From Pyrinomonadaceae bacterium (GTDB taxonomy: Bacteria; Acidobacteriota; Blastocatellia; Pyrinomonadales; Pyrinomonadaceae), in NCBI GenBank assembly GCA_036277115.1, contig DASUNM010000002.1:186001-250000 (forward strand): 64,000 nucleotides of DNA. The letters are read 5' to 3'. A program made the translations under genes and the position numbers. Below, in pieces: positions 1 to 7,525 of the stretch. The notes below the pieces were generated by a model, which was not told where the DNA came from, did not search any database, and saw only the letters and a program-made list of their open reading frames with translations. Positions within the stretch are counted from its first letter, which is position 1, and each line of letters opens with the position of its first letter.

Positions 1-1534
1 GCGCAGTTCCGGTAATTGTCCGTTCAGTGAATGTCGGCGTCAGGGTGCTCGCACCGAGCACGTCCTTTGACTCGATGTTCATCTTCACTTGCACGTCCAG
101 ATTCGGAAACACCTGCGGCGTGAAGGTAAGCGTCAGTCCCGTCGGTTCATAGTTGATGACGGGAAAACCGCCTGACGGAAAGCCTCCCGTGCCGGGCTGA
201 GGCGTGCCGGTCTGGACGCCGAACGGATAAGCCTGCGCCGTTTGCACGGGCACGCGTTGTCCGATGCGCGCCTTTGATTCTTCGCCGTTGAAGGCATGCA
301 CCTGCGTCGATGCAATTAGTTTCGTGTTGTCTTTCGATTGAAATGCGTGGAAGACAGACGACGGAATGACCAACGCCGCCGCCAGCGCGGTCGGTACTTG
401 TCCGACAATGCTGCTGAGATTTACGCCTGGTTGAGAACTGTTTACCGCACCGGAACTACTGAGGACGCTGAGGCCGGGTGACCCGCCAAGGTTGAAGAGC
501 CCGGGTCCGCCGATCTGATTGCCGAACTGCAGCAAATCGGACTGTGAGACTTCATAGATGTCCACGTCCATGACAACTTCCGCGCGATCTTTGTCGATAC
601 TCTGAATGAGTTCGCCGATTAGCCTCACGTTCTCAGCCGTATCGCGGACGGTCAAACTGTTCGTGTCCTTGTCGGCGACGACAATCATCGAAGGGCGTCC
701 CACCGACGCCGGTAACGCCTGCCCGATGAGCGTCTTCACCTTTTCCGGATCGGCGTTCGAGATAAAGAACGTGCGCACAACTAACTGCTGATACTGCGGC
801 CGACGCGCCTGGTCGGCGACGAGGATCGTGTGTCGATCCAGCTTTTGGAAGAACAAGCTCTCCTGCAAGAAGATGTAGTCCAGTGCTTTGGCAGTCGTGA
901 CGGGATGGTTCAGCACCATCTCAAGCGTCCGCGGTTGCGCGAAAGACTGTTTGTCGAAAACAACGTTCAGGCCCAACTGTTCGGCGAGCGTGCGAATGTA
1001 ATGCTTCAGATCGCCGTTGAAGTTTCCCTGACGGATTTGTCCCGGCAGCGCAGACGGCGGCAATGGCTCTTCACCCGGCTTTGAGGCCCCGGCCGGCGTG
1101 CCACCGGTACCCTCCGTCGCGGTTCCGTTACTCTTGACCGCGCCGCCTTCTTTAACCTCCTGAAGACGCAGCATGCGCTCCATCTCAGACACAGCTAATT
1201 GATTTACCGGGTCGTAACCAAACGCCTGGCGAAACGCGTTGTAAGCTCCGATGTAGTCCCGCTGCTCTGCCAGTGCGCGTCCCTGCTGCATGAACATCTG
1301 CGACGCATTGAAGATCGCGCGCCGGTAATGAAGCTGAAACTCCGCGTTCGACGGATCAGACGCCAGCGCGAGCGTGTATTCCTGCGCCGCTTTGTCCCAT
1401 TGCTGCGCTTGCTCGTGCTTCAGGCCGCGTTTGAAATGGTCCCGGCCCTTCTTGGCAAAGGCCGTCAACGGCACAACCAGCAGGCACAGGACGACAACAA
1501 GGGAAACAATCGGATTACGGGTCTGCGTTTTCAT
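1..1534 (-). CDS. gspD: Secretin (GspD/PilQ-type outer-membrane pore), 3' end outside window
   Basis: This is the outer-membrane channel of a type II secretion or type IV pilus machine. The frame opens at ATG 1534-1532 behind an AAAGG ribosome-binding site and stays open to the left edge, so about 511 codons are seen and the C-terminal end is missing. In order it has a hydrophobic signal segment (residues 9-26), a TPR-like helical part (about 30-105, with AQQWDKAAQEYTLALASDP), a Gly/Thr-rich linker, secretin N-domains (about 160-290) and the start of the secretin core (IGQRVPVQ, then a Pro/Gly-rich loop). The genes for the ATPase and platform protein lie upstream on the same strand, about 190 bp away. 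The choice between GspD and PilQ cannot be settled here. It is absent from simple ORF lists because it has no stop in the window. Confidence 0.88.
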   Translation of the reverse strand, partial: MKTQTRNPIVSLVVVLCLLVVPLTAFAKKGRDHFKRGLKHEQAQQWDKAAQEYTLALASDPSNAEFQLHYRRAIFNASQMFMQQGRALAEQRDYIGAYNAFRQAFGYDPVNQLAVSEMERMLRLQEVKEGGAVKSNGTATEGTGGTPAGASKPGEEPLPPSALPGQIRQGNFNGDLKHYIRTLAEQLGLNVVFDKQSFAQPRTLEMVLNHPVTTAKALDYIFLQESLFFQKLDRHTILVADQARRPQYQQLVVRTFFISNADPEKVKTLIGQALPASVGRPSMIVVADKDTNSLTVRDTAENVRLIGELIQSIDKDRAEVVMDVDIYEVSQSDLLQFGNQIGGPGLFNLGGSPGLSVLSSSGAVNSSQPGVNLSSIVGQVPTALAAALVIPSSVFHAFQSKDNTKLIASTQVHAFNGEESKARIGQRVPVQTAQAYPFGVQTGTPQPGTGGFPSGGFPVINYEPTGLTLTFTPQVFPNLDVQVKMNIESKDVLGASTLTPTFTERTITGTA

Positions 1535-1727
1535 AAGTATTACCTTTCGGAGGTTTGGCTACCTTTGATGCCGGTTAGCCCCGGTTCACTGCTCGTTACA
1601 CGCGAGCGGCACACACTCGGTTCCTCAATGACCGAAAAACTAGCGCAGTTTAACAGAAACTCGGAAGCTTTTTAAGAGATGGAAAGTGGAACAAGTTCTA
1701 TTTTGGCGATTATTACGGGGAAAGGCT

Positions 1728-3449
1728 CTATCGCTGAGTGTTCAAATTCACCTCTTCGACGAATGTCACGCGATTGATTTCATGGAGAGTGGAAACACCG
1801 GTAAAGATCTTTTTCAGAGCCGATTCACGCAGGCTGGTGAGGCCTTCAGCCTCTGCCGCGCGCCGAACTTCCGAGCCGGGACGACGTTCCACGATCATCT
1901 CGCGGATGTTGTCACTCAAATCCAGCAGCTCGTGAATCGCGGTGCGGCCCCGATAGCCGGTGTGATTGCAGCTCTCGCATCCGGTATTCATATAGAACAC
2001 TCGATTGCGATGCTCGTCCGGTTGCAGGCCCGATTCGATCAACTCAGTGTCCGAAGGGTGATAGGGACGCCGGCAGATCGTGCACAGGATGCGCACCAGC
2101 CGTTGCGCCAGAACACAGTTGAGTGACGAAACAAAGTTGTAAGGCTCGACCCCCATGTTCAGAAAGCGGCCGATGACGTCGATCACGTTGTTCGCGTGAA
2201 CAGTCGTGAAAACCAGGTGGCCGGTCAGCGCGGACTGAATGGCGATCTGTGCCGTCTCTTCATCGCGGATTTCACCGACCATGATCTTGTCCGGATCGTG
2301 ACGCAGAATCGAGCGCAAGCCGCGCGCGAAGGTCAGACCTTTCTTTTCATTCACCGGAATCTGCGTGATGCCGTGCAGTTGATATTCAACCGGATCTTCG
2401 ATGGTGATGATCTTGTCTTCTTCATTGCGGATTTCGTTGAGCGCTGCGTACAGCGTCGTCGTTTTACCCGAACCGGTGGGTCCGGTTACCAGCACCATCC
2501 CGTACGGCTCAGCAATGTAGCGCCGGAACTTTCGCAAATCCTCCGGATCGAAACCGACCACGTCGAGATCGAGATTCTTAAAGGACTCATTGATCTGTTC
2601 CTTGTCCAGAATACGAATGACAGCGTCTTCGCCGTGTACCGTGGGCATGATCGAAACGCGGAAGTCCACGTTCCGGCCTTTGTAACGAACGCGGAAGCGG
2701 CCGTCCTGCGGCACGCGACGTTCGGCGATGTCGAGTTCCGACATGACCTTAATACGCGAGATCAATGTTTGGTGATAGGCGAGATCGATGGGATCGACTT
2801 TTTGATAAAGCGCGCCATCGATGCGGTACTTGACCTGCACTTCGGTGTCGCGCGTTTCGATATGAATATCCGAGGCGCGCGATTCCATCGCATTGTAGAT
2901 GACCGTGTCGACCAGCTTGATGATCGGCGACATCTCGCTGTCGGTGGCGAGCCGATCGAGATCCAGAACCTCTTCACCCGCCTCAGTCTCGCGCACCAGC
3001 GAAATGCGAAAACCTGAGGCGGCCTCCTGCAGGACGCGTTGGGTCGCATCGCCTTTGCGCAGCACCACGTCGATTGCGCCTGCGGTCGCGACATGTGGAA
3101 CCAGACGCGTTCTCAGCGCTCCGGCGAGATCATCCAGCCGATCCAAATCCGTCGGATCGGCCATCGCGATGTGCAGCTTTCCGTTCTCACGTCGCAGCGG
3201 CACAAACTGGTTGCGCACCATCAGATCGACGGGAATTTCGCTCAAAAGGGCATAATCGATGGGTGACTCGCCGTCCTGCGGCAGCAGGTTCACGAAGGGC
3301 AGGCGATAACGCCGGGCGAGGTCCTTCGCCTGGCGCACTTCCGGTGGCTCGATGGCTTGCGGGAGGTCGTCGTCAGCCGGCGCGCCCCCGTTGTTTGGGA
3401 CAGGGTCCGTGACGGTCTTTTCGGTCTGTTCTTCAGAAAACTGCTTCAT
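1728..3449 (-). CDS. gspE: GspE/PilB-type secretion ATPase
   Basis: This is the cytoplasmic hexameric ATPase that powers pseudopilus or pilus assembly. The 573 residues contain an N-terminal MshEN-like domain (about 45-150), a linker, and a C-terminal ATPase with Walker A GPTGSGKTTTLYAAL (about 325), an Asp-box region IITIEDPVEYQL, Walker B-like IMVGEIRDEETAQIA, and a zinc-binding pair (CTICRRPYHP and CESCNHTGYRG) typical of GspE. Length and motif order are normal for the family. It starts 2 bp after the gspF stop codon, so the two are almost certainly co-transcribed. The GspE name rests on the zinc motif and the neighbouring gspF and secretin; PilB is the alternative. Confidence 0.93.
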   Translation of the reverse strand: MKQFSEEQTEKTVTDPVPNNGGAPADDDLPQAIEPPEVRQAKDLARRYRLPFVNLLPQDGESPIDYALLSEIPVDLMVRNQFVPLRRENGKLHIAMADPTDLDRLDDLAGALRTRLVPHVATAGAIDVVLRKGDATQRVLQEAASGFRISLVRETEAGEEVLDLDRLATDSEMSPIIKLVDTVIYNAMESRASDIHIETRDTEVQVKYRIDGALYQKVDPIDLAYHQTLISRIKVMSELDIAERRVPQDGRFRVRYKGRNVDFRVSIMPTVHGEDAVIRILDKEQINESFKNLDLDVVGFDPEDLRKFRRYIAEPYGMVLVTGPTGSGKTTTLYAALNEIRNEEDKIITIEDPVEYQLHGITQIPVNEKKGLTFARGLRSILRHDPDKIMVGEIRDEETAQIAIQSALTGHLVFTTVHANNVIDVIGRFLNMGVEPYNFVSSLNCVLAQRLVRILCTICRRPYHPSDTELIESGLQPDEHRNRVFYMNTGCESCNHTGYRGRTAIHELLDLSDNIREMIVERRPGSEVRRAAEAEGLTSLRESALKKIFTGVSTLHEINRVTFVEEVNLNTQR

Positions 3450-3451
3450 AT

Positions 3452-4687
3452 TTACCGCTTTATCATTGGGCCGCCGGAGATCGATTCGATAATCGGGAGA
3501 TAGATCGCCAACAGAATCACCACTACGATGCCGCCCATCAAGACAAGGATCGCAGGCTCAAGTGTGGTCGTCAACTGCTCTAATTTCACTTCTGCTTCGG
3601 CGTCATAGAAGGTTGCGACCTCATCGAGCATCTCGCGCAAGCTGCCCGATCGCTCGCCGATTCCGATCATGTCGATCGCCAGAGCGGGCAGCCATCCGGC
3701 TGATTCCAGGCTTTCCGTGAACGATTGACCTTCGCGAATCATCGGCAAAATCGCCGAGCTGCGCCGGCGCAATTCGAGATTTGTGATCGATTCAGCCGCG
3801 ATCTCCCATGACTCAACCAGCGTGATGCCGCCGGCGAGCAGGGTGGCGAGCGATCGCGCGGCCTGGGCCACAGACAATTGCACCAGCAACTTCCCTGCGA
3901 TGGGAATCTTCAACTTCAGCCGATCGATCGTCAGTCTTCCGCCGAGCGTACGCGACCAGATGCCGATACCGACTGCGCTGACGATCACAAGCGGCGCCAG
4001 CCAGAAAATATTTCCGGTCAGCCAGCCGGAGAGGGTCAGCACGACCTGCGTTATGAATGGCAATTTTCCACCAAAGCCCGCGAACAAATCGGACATTTTG
4101 GGGACCACATACACAATCAGAAACACAACCATGCTAAGCGACGCGAGCAGCAGAAACAGCGGATACGCCAACGCGCCGCGAATCTTTCGACGCAGGGCGA
4201 CGGACCGTCGCATGTAGTTCACGTACCGCGACAAAACTTCGTCCAACGCGCCCGAACGTTCGCCGGCAAGAATCGACGCGGTGTAGATCCGGGGGAAGAT
4301 TGGGCCTTGCGCCGCGAATGCCTGAGAGAGGGCCGCGCCGCCGCGAATTGCGTCTTCGACAGCCTCAAGCACGGCGCGCAGCCGCACCGAAGTAGCGCGG
4401 CGTCGCAACATGGAAATCGCCTGGAGGATAGGAATGCCCGCGCGCAACAGGGCTGCGAGTTGTTGATTGAAAAGCAGAAAGTCGTTGGCCTTAACCTTAG
4501 TGCGACCACTTCCGCCACTGACTCTCGTGAATGTGGTTGCGCCTTCCACTTTCGGAGGAGTGATGTGGAAGACTTTGAAGCCTTCGCGCTCGAGCCGCGC
4601 GCGTGCTTCATGTACAGCCGACGCCTCAATTGTGCGCGTGACGATCTCGCCCGCCGGAGTTCCTAAACGACAAACAAATTCAGCCAT
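3452..4687 (-). CDS. gspF: GspF/PilC-type inner-membrane platform protein
   Basis: This polytopic membrane protein forms the platform under the secretion ATPase. Its 411 residues hold two repeated GspF domains (about 70-195 and 270-395), with repeat signatures QQLAALLRAGIPILQAI and SLATLLAGGITLVESWEIA, and three hydrophobic segments (about 170-195, 225-245, 375-397). The N-terminal 60 residues have the usual small cytoplasmic domain that begins MAEFVCRLGT. It is the first gene of a minus-strand set with gspE and the secretin. No pseudopilin genes are found in the window, so the rest of the machine must be encoded elsewhere or to the left. Confidence 0.93.
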   Translation of the reverse strand: MAEFVCRLGTPAGEIVTRTIEASAVHEARARLEREGFKVFHITPPKVEGATTFTRVSGGSGRTKVKANDFLLFNQQLAALLRAGIPILQAISMLRRRATSVRLRAVLEAVEDAIRGGAALSQAFAAQGPIFPRIYTASILAGERSGALDEVLSRYVNYMRRSVALRRKIRGALAYPLFLLLASLSMVVFLIVYVVPKMSDLFAGFGGKLPFITQVVLTLSGWLTGNIFWLAPLVIVSAVGIGIWSRTLGGRLTIDRLKLKIPIAGKLLVQLSVAQAARSLATLLAGGITLVESWEIAAESITNLELRRRSSAILPMIREGQSFTESLESAGWLPALAIDMIGIGERSGSLREMLDEVATFYDAEAEVKLEQLTTTLEPAILVLMGGIVVVILLAIYLPIIESISGGPMIKR

Positions 4688-4788
4688 TGCGGTCGGAGTA
4701 TATCAGGTTCATTTGCGCGTGCGTCAGCGATGACCCAGCGTGTTCAAGAACGCGCGACGGGACGAATTGTTTCGGAAATCGAAGCGCA

Positions 4789-4876
4789 GTCAGAACCACC
4801 GGCGTTAGCAGGTGGTTGAATTCAATCACAGCAGAGTACGAAAACAACCACCCCGCTACTCCCGACGCGCGTCGGG
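4789..4876. repeat. GTCAGAACCACC-family repeat and CCCGACGC palindrome
   Basis: Between gspF and the terminator of the next operon, 4789-4817 is a copy of the GTCAGAACCACC...GGTGGTT element found at several other gaps. Positions 4861-4876 form a perfect 16-bp palindrome (CCCGACGC/GCGTCGGG). No coding potential was seen in 4688-4889. Confidence 0.6.
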
Positions 4877-4889
4877 ATTCTGACCGCCC

Positions 4890-4938
4890 TTAAAAAATGA
4901 AACCCGCGAGAACCGAACACGTCGTCGGATCTCGCGGG
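4890..4938 (-). terminator. Intrinsic terminator of the sigma/anti-sigma/Spy operon
   Basis: On the minus strand a stem of CCCGCGAGA (pairing 4930-4938 with 4903-4911) is followed a few bases later by a TTTTTT run (complement of 4892-4897). It lies about 25 bp past the stop codon of the Spy-like gene. Confidence 0.8.
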
Positions 4939-4960
4939 CTGGTTTGAACGTCTGATTGCC

Positions 4961-5563
4961 TTAGAAGTTTGGTTGTGGTGGTCGCGGCGGTCCGCCTCCC
5001 GGACCCATCCCCGGTCCACCCGGCCGGCGGACACCTGGGCTGTCACCCGGTCCATGGCCCGGTCCGTGTCCCGGACCCATTCCGCGCGGCCCGGGATCGC
5101 GAACACGTCGCAGGCTGTGTAGTTTCTGCTGCTGCTCAGGCGTCAGATTGTTTTTGATCTTGATCGCCAGTTCCATGTGCAGGCGTTTTATCTCGCGTTC
5201 AGTCTCGAGCACTCGATCGAGCTGGGCCAGCGCCTGTTGTTCATTGACCTGGCTCGCTTTCATGGTTTCGTGCAGCACTTCCATCGCGTCGTGCAATTGC
5301 CACTGCAAATCGTTGAAGCGGGCCGAGGTCTTGCCGATCTCAGTCCGCATGTACGTCTTCTGCTGATCGGTCAGACCCAACTCGCGCTGGTTCTGCATGA
5401 CCATCTCCGGCGGAAACATGCTGCCAAACGGGTCGTGCATCGGCTTTGGTGTGCGCGGTTGCGATGGTTCCGGTTGCTGCGGCGGTTCCTGTGCGATAGC
5501 CGGAACCACGCTCAAAGCGAAAGCCGCGGCTACGATCAGAAGTCCCAATACTTTCTTCATCAA
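4961..5563 (-). CDS. Spy/CpxP-like (LTXXQ) periplasmic protein with Gly/Pro/His-rich tail
   Basis: This is a predicted exported helical protein of 200 residues. It has a signal peptide (residues 1-24, ending AIAQ), a Pro-rich stretch, an all-helical core with LGLTDQQKTYMR and NLTPEQQQKLHSLR (the LTXXQ signature of Spy/CpxP and related metal-resistance sensors), and a C-terminal tail rich in Gly, Pro, Met and His (GPGHGPGHGPGD) that could bind metal. A GGAGAG ribosome-binding site precedes the ATG. It follows the anti-sigma gene by 17 bp. By analogy with CnrX-type sensors it may be the periplasmic sensing or chaperone part of the ECF cassette; that role is inference. Confidence 0.8.
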   Translation of the reverse strand: MMKKVLGLLIVAAAFALSVVPAIAQEPPQQPEPSQPRTPKPMHDPFGSMFPPEMVMQNQRELGLTDQQKTYMRTEIGKTSARFNDLQWQLHDAMEVLHETMKASQVNEQQALAQLDRVLETEREIKRLHMELAIKIKNNLTPEQQQKLHSLRRVRDPGPRGMGPGHGPGHGPGDSPGVRRPGGPGMGPGGGPPRPPQPNF

Positions 5564-5580
5564 GTCTCTCCTTTAGAAAA

Positions 5581-6126
5581 CTAGTTCGGGCGGTTCGGCA
5601 GGAACGATTGCAGCCCGTTCGCGTTTTCGTTCAATTGCGGCAGGGAACTAAACAGTTCGTCACTCGACGAACTCAACAAAGCCGCAGTCGGCGACTGCCA
5701 ATCGGAAATCGCTTTTGCCTCGCGCGTCAGCTTGCGGTTCACGGCAAGCTGAATTGAGTTTCGCCGCGCGGTCGTTCGGTTACGACGCGCAGTCGTGTTC
5801 TCTTTCGTCGGTGTTGTCGCAGGAATTCCGGCTGGGACAGTTGGCGGCACTGTCGATTTTTCTGTGTTAGGCGCAACCGGTATCCCGATGCGCACGATGG
5901 CCGGTTGTGTCTCCGGTCGGTATCGCGACCAAACTGCAAGCGAAATGACGGCGCAAACCAGCAGCGCGGCCGCGGCGACAAACGCCGGATTGAAGACGAA
6001 AGCGCGCCGGGCCGCCGGCGTCGCGCGATTCCACACGCGCGCGAATCGCGGCGCGGCTTCTTCGTCCGCCGTCTTCAGCTCGCTAAACAGCGCTTGGAGT
6101 TTCTTTTCTTCGCCAGACAATTCCAT
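5581..6126 (-). CDS. Probable membrane-anchored anti-sigma factor
   Basis: The product has 181 residues: an N-terminal cytoplasmic helical part (1-48), one transmembrane segment (about 50-68, AAAALLVCAVISLAVW) and a periplasmic Thr/Pro/Arg-rich part. No named domain is certain. Position, size and topology fit an anti-sigma factor: it follows an ECF sigma gene with a 44-bp overlap in another frame and precedes an exported Spy-like protein. The start ATG has a purine-rich GGAAACGGAAA just upstream. There is no internal Met before the membrane segment, so the overlap with the sigma gene looks genuine. Function is inferred from context. Confidence 0.7.
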   Translation of the reverse strand: MELSGEEKKLQALFSELKTADEEAAPRFARVWNRATPAARRAFVFNPAFVAAAALLVCAVISLAVWSRYRPETQPAIVRIGIPVAPNTEKSTVPPTVPAGIPATTPTKENTTARRNRTTARRNSIQLAVNRKLTREAKAISDWQSPTAALLSSSSDELFSSLPQLNENANGLQSFLPNRPN

Positions 6127-6655
6127 TTTCCGTTTCCGTTCCGCTTAGCCATTCGCGCAAGTGTTTCTTGCCACGCTCATAATGTTGCCGCGCGCTGCCA
6201 ATGGAAATTCCCATGATGACCGCGGCTTCACTCAAACTCATGTCTTCGTAGAACGCCAGGTGCAGCACTTCGCGTTGTCGCGGCGGCAATTTGGCCAGCG
6301 CGGCCCTAAACTGTTTCTGAATTTGGGAGGTTTCAAAAGCCGCGCCAGGCGCATCGACCAACGGCGCATCGTCGCGCTTTTCCAGGCCGCCGATGAACAC
6401 CAGATTCCGCAAAAGCTTCTTCCGATACTCGCCGATCGCTGTCTTGCGAATCACCGCGAAGAGCCATGTCTTCAAGCTCGACTCGCCGCGGAATTTCGCT
6501 TTACCTTCCAGAATTTTCAAATAGACCGTCTGCAAGACTTCCTCGGCTTCGGCGTGGTCGCGACGGCAGCAACTCAAGGCCCAGCCGAAACTGGCGCTAT
6601 GCAATTTTTCGAGCTCATCCTGGAGCTCAACCATGTCGTTCTGCTGTGTTTTCAC
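6083..6655 (-). CDS. ECF-family RNA polymerase sigma factor
   Basis: This is a promoter-recognition subunit of the extracytoplasmic-function class, 190 residues. Region 2 (about 20-90) has DHAEAEEVLQTVYLKI and SLKTWLFAVIRKTAI; region 4 (about 125-180) has LAKLPPRQREVLHLAFYED and a helix-turn-helix EAAVIMGISIGSARQHYERG. It is the first gene of a three-gene set (sigma, anti-sigma, periplasmic Spy-like protein) that ends at a strong terminator. This order suggests control of the sigma factor by an envelope or metal signal and autoregulation. No promoter motif was confidently recognised. Confidence 0.9.
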   Translation of the reverse strand: MKTQQNDMVELQDELEKLHSASFGWALSCCRRDHAEAEEVLQTVYLKILEGKAKFRGESSLKTWLFAVIRKTAIGEYRKKLLRNLVFIGGLEKRDDAPLVDAPGAAFETSQIQKQFRAALAKLPPRQREVLHLAFYEDMSLSEAAVIMGISIGSARQHYERGKKHLREWLSGTETENGIVWRRKETPSAV

Positions 6656-6715
6656 GGTATAGCGCCGTGTTCAGTGAATTAGTCGCACGCGGCGGCCGGA
6701 TTATATGACATGTTT

Positions 6716-6840
6716 CCCTCTCTCCTTCTGGGAGAGGGATGGGGTGAGGGGCGAAGCTAGCGCGAAGGCAAAAAACGAAAAATACTTCTTTTCAGCTAAC
6801 GTTCGGACCCTTACCTAACCTCTCCCAGAGGGAGAGGGAA
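6716..6840. repeat. Inverted CCCTCTC...GAGAGGG repeat
   Basis: Two purine/pyrimidine-rich arms (about 6716-6756 and 6817-6839) built from CCCTCTC and GGGAGAGGG units face each other around an AT-richer centre. A related plain arm pair is at about 35449-35490. No gene is seen. Confidence 0.6.
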
Positions 6841-7395
6841 CTATCGGCCCTCCACGATTTTTCGCACGCTCCTGAGCATTATCAAACGAATCAGCCCGCT
6901 GAAAGGCCGCACAACAAGCCAATAGACAAGAAACTTTCGCCGGCTGGCCGGGTCGCCACATGTAACTCGGGTCTCAGTCCTAAGAAGGGTCTGTCCTGGG
7001 GTTGGTTCGCTAACGCTAAAATTCCAGACGCCGCGGGCAAATCCTGCGCTCACCGGTCGATCAAAATCCGGCCGATTAAATGGCGAGACATTCCCGGCGG
7101 GCCGCCAGAACCTTCCCGTTATTCCCAGGACAATCTCATCGTCCGGGTTCTCAGCGAGCAGACCAAAGCCGGAGTCCATCAGAGTCTGCATTGTGATTTG
7201 ACGATTCTGCGGTATCGCGCAGGGACGGGCGATGTATCCCGGAATGGAACGCAACGCGAGCAGCGACTTGATGATGACCGATTGACCGAGATCGGCAGTC
7301 CTGAGTTCGCGATATACAGTCGCGCGCGACGCGTTAATGACTATGCTGTGAATTTCGACCGCGTCAGGTGTGGGTGCGAATGAATCGATCAGCAT
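6841..7395 (-). CDS. SRPBCC-like conserved hypothetical protein
   Basis: About 184 residues with no signal peptide. The pattern (EIHSIVINASRATVYRELR near the start, a central GITGRFWRP strand region, RTETRVTCGDP, and a long amphipathic C-terminal helix) resembles START/SRPBCC ligand-binding folds, but no catalytic motif is visible. ATG 7395 is preferred; an upstream GTG at 7407 falls inside the palindromic repeat that begins at 7399. The repeat brings a GGAGG sequence 13 nt upstream of the ATG, a little far for a ribosome-binding site. It stands alone, downstream of the polymerase gene. Confidence 0.6.
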   Translation of the reverse strand: MLIDSFAPTPDAVEIHSIVINASRATVYRELRTADLGQSVIIKSLLALRSIPGYIARPCAIPQNRQITMQTLMDSGFGLLAENPDDEIVLGITGRFWRPAGNVSPFNRPDFDRPVSAGFARGVWNFSVSEPTPGQTLLRTETRVTCGDPASRRKFLVYWLVVRPFSGLIRLIMLRSVRKIVEGR

Positions 7396-7398
7396 ATT

Positions 7399-7521
7399 GG
7401 TACGCACGCCTCCGGCGTGCTTTCAACGCGGTACGCACGCCTCCGGCGGGCTCTGAACCGGCGCAATCATTAGCACGCCGGAGGCGTGCGTACCCAATAG
7501 CACGCCAGGGGCGTGCGTACC
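7399..7521. repeat. Cluster of GGTACGCACGCC palindromic repeats
   Basis: Two direct copies of GGTACGCACGCCTCCGGCG face two inverted copies (GCCGGAGGCGTGCGTACC, then a variant with AGGGG). The cluster fills the whole gap between the polymerase stop codon and the SRPBCC gene. The same family occurs at 24599-24660 and inside aroB at 52180-52224. Confidence 0.85.
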
Positions 7522-7525
7522 GCCA

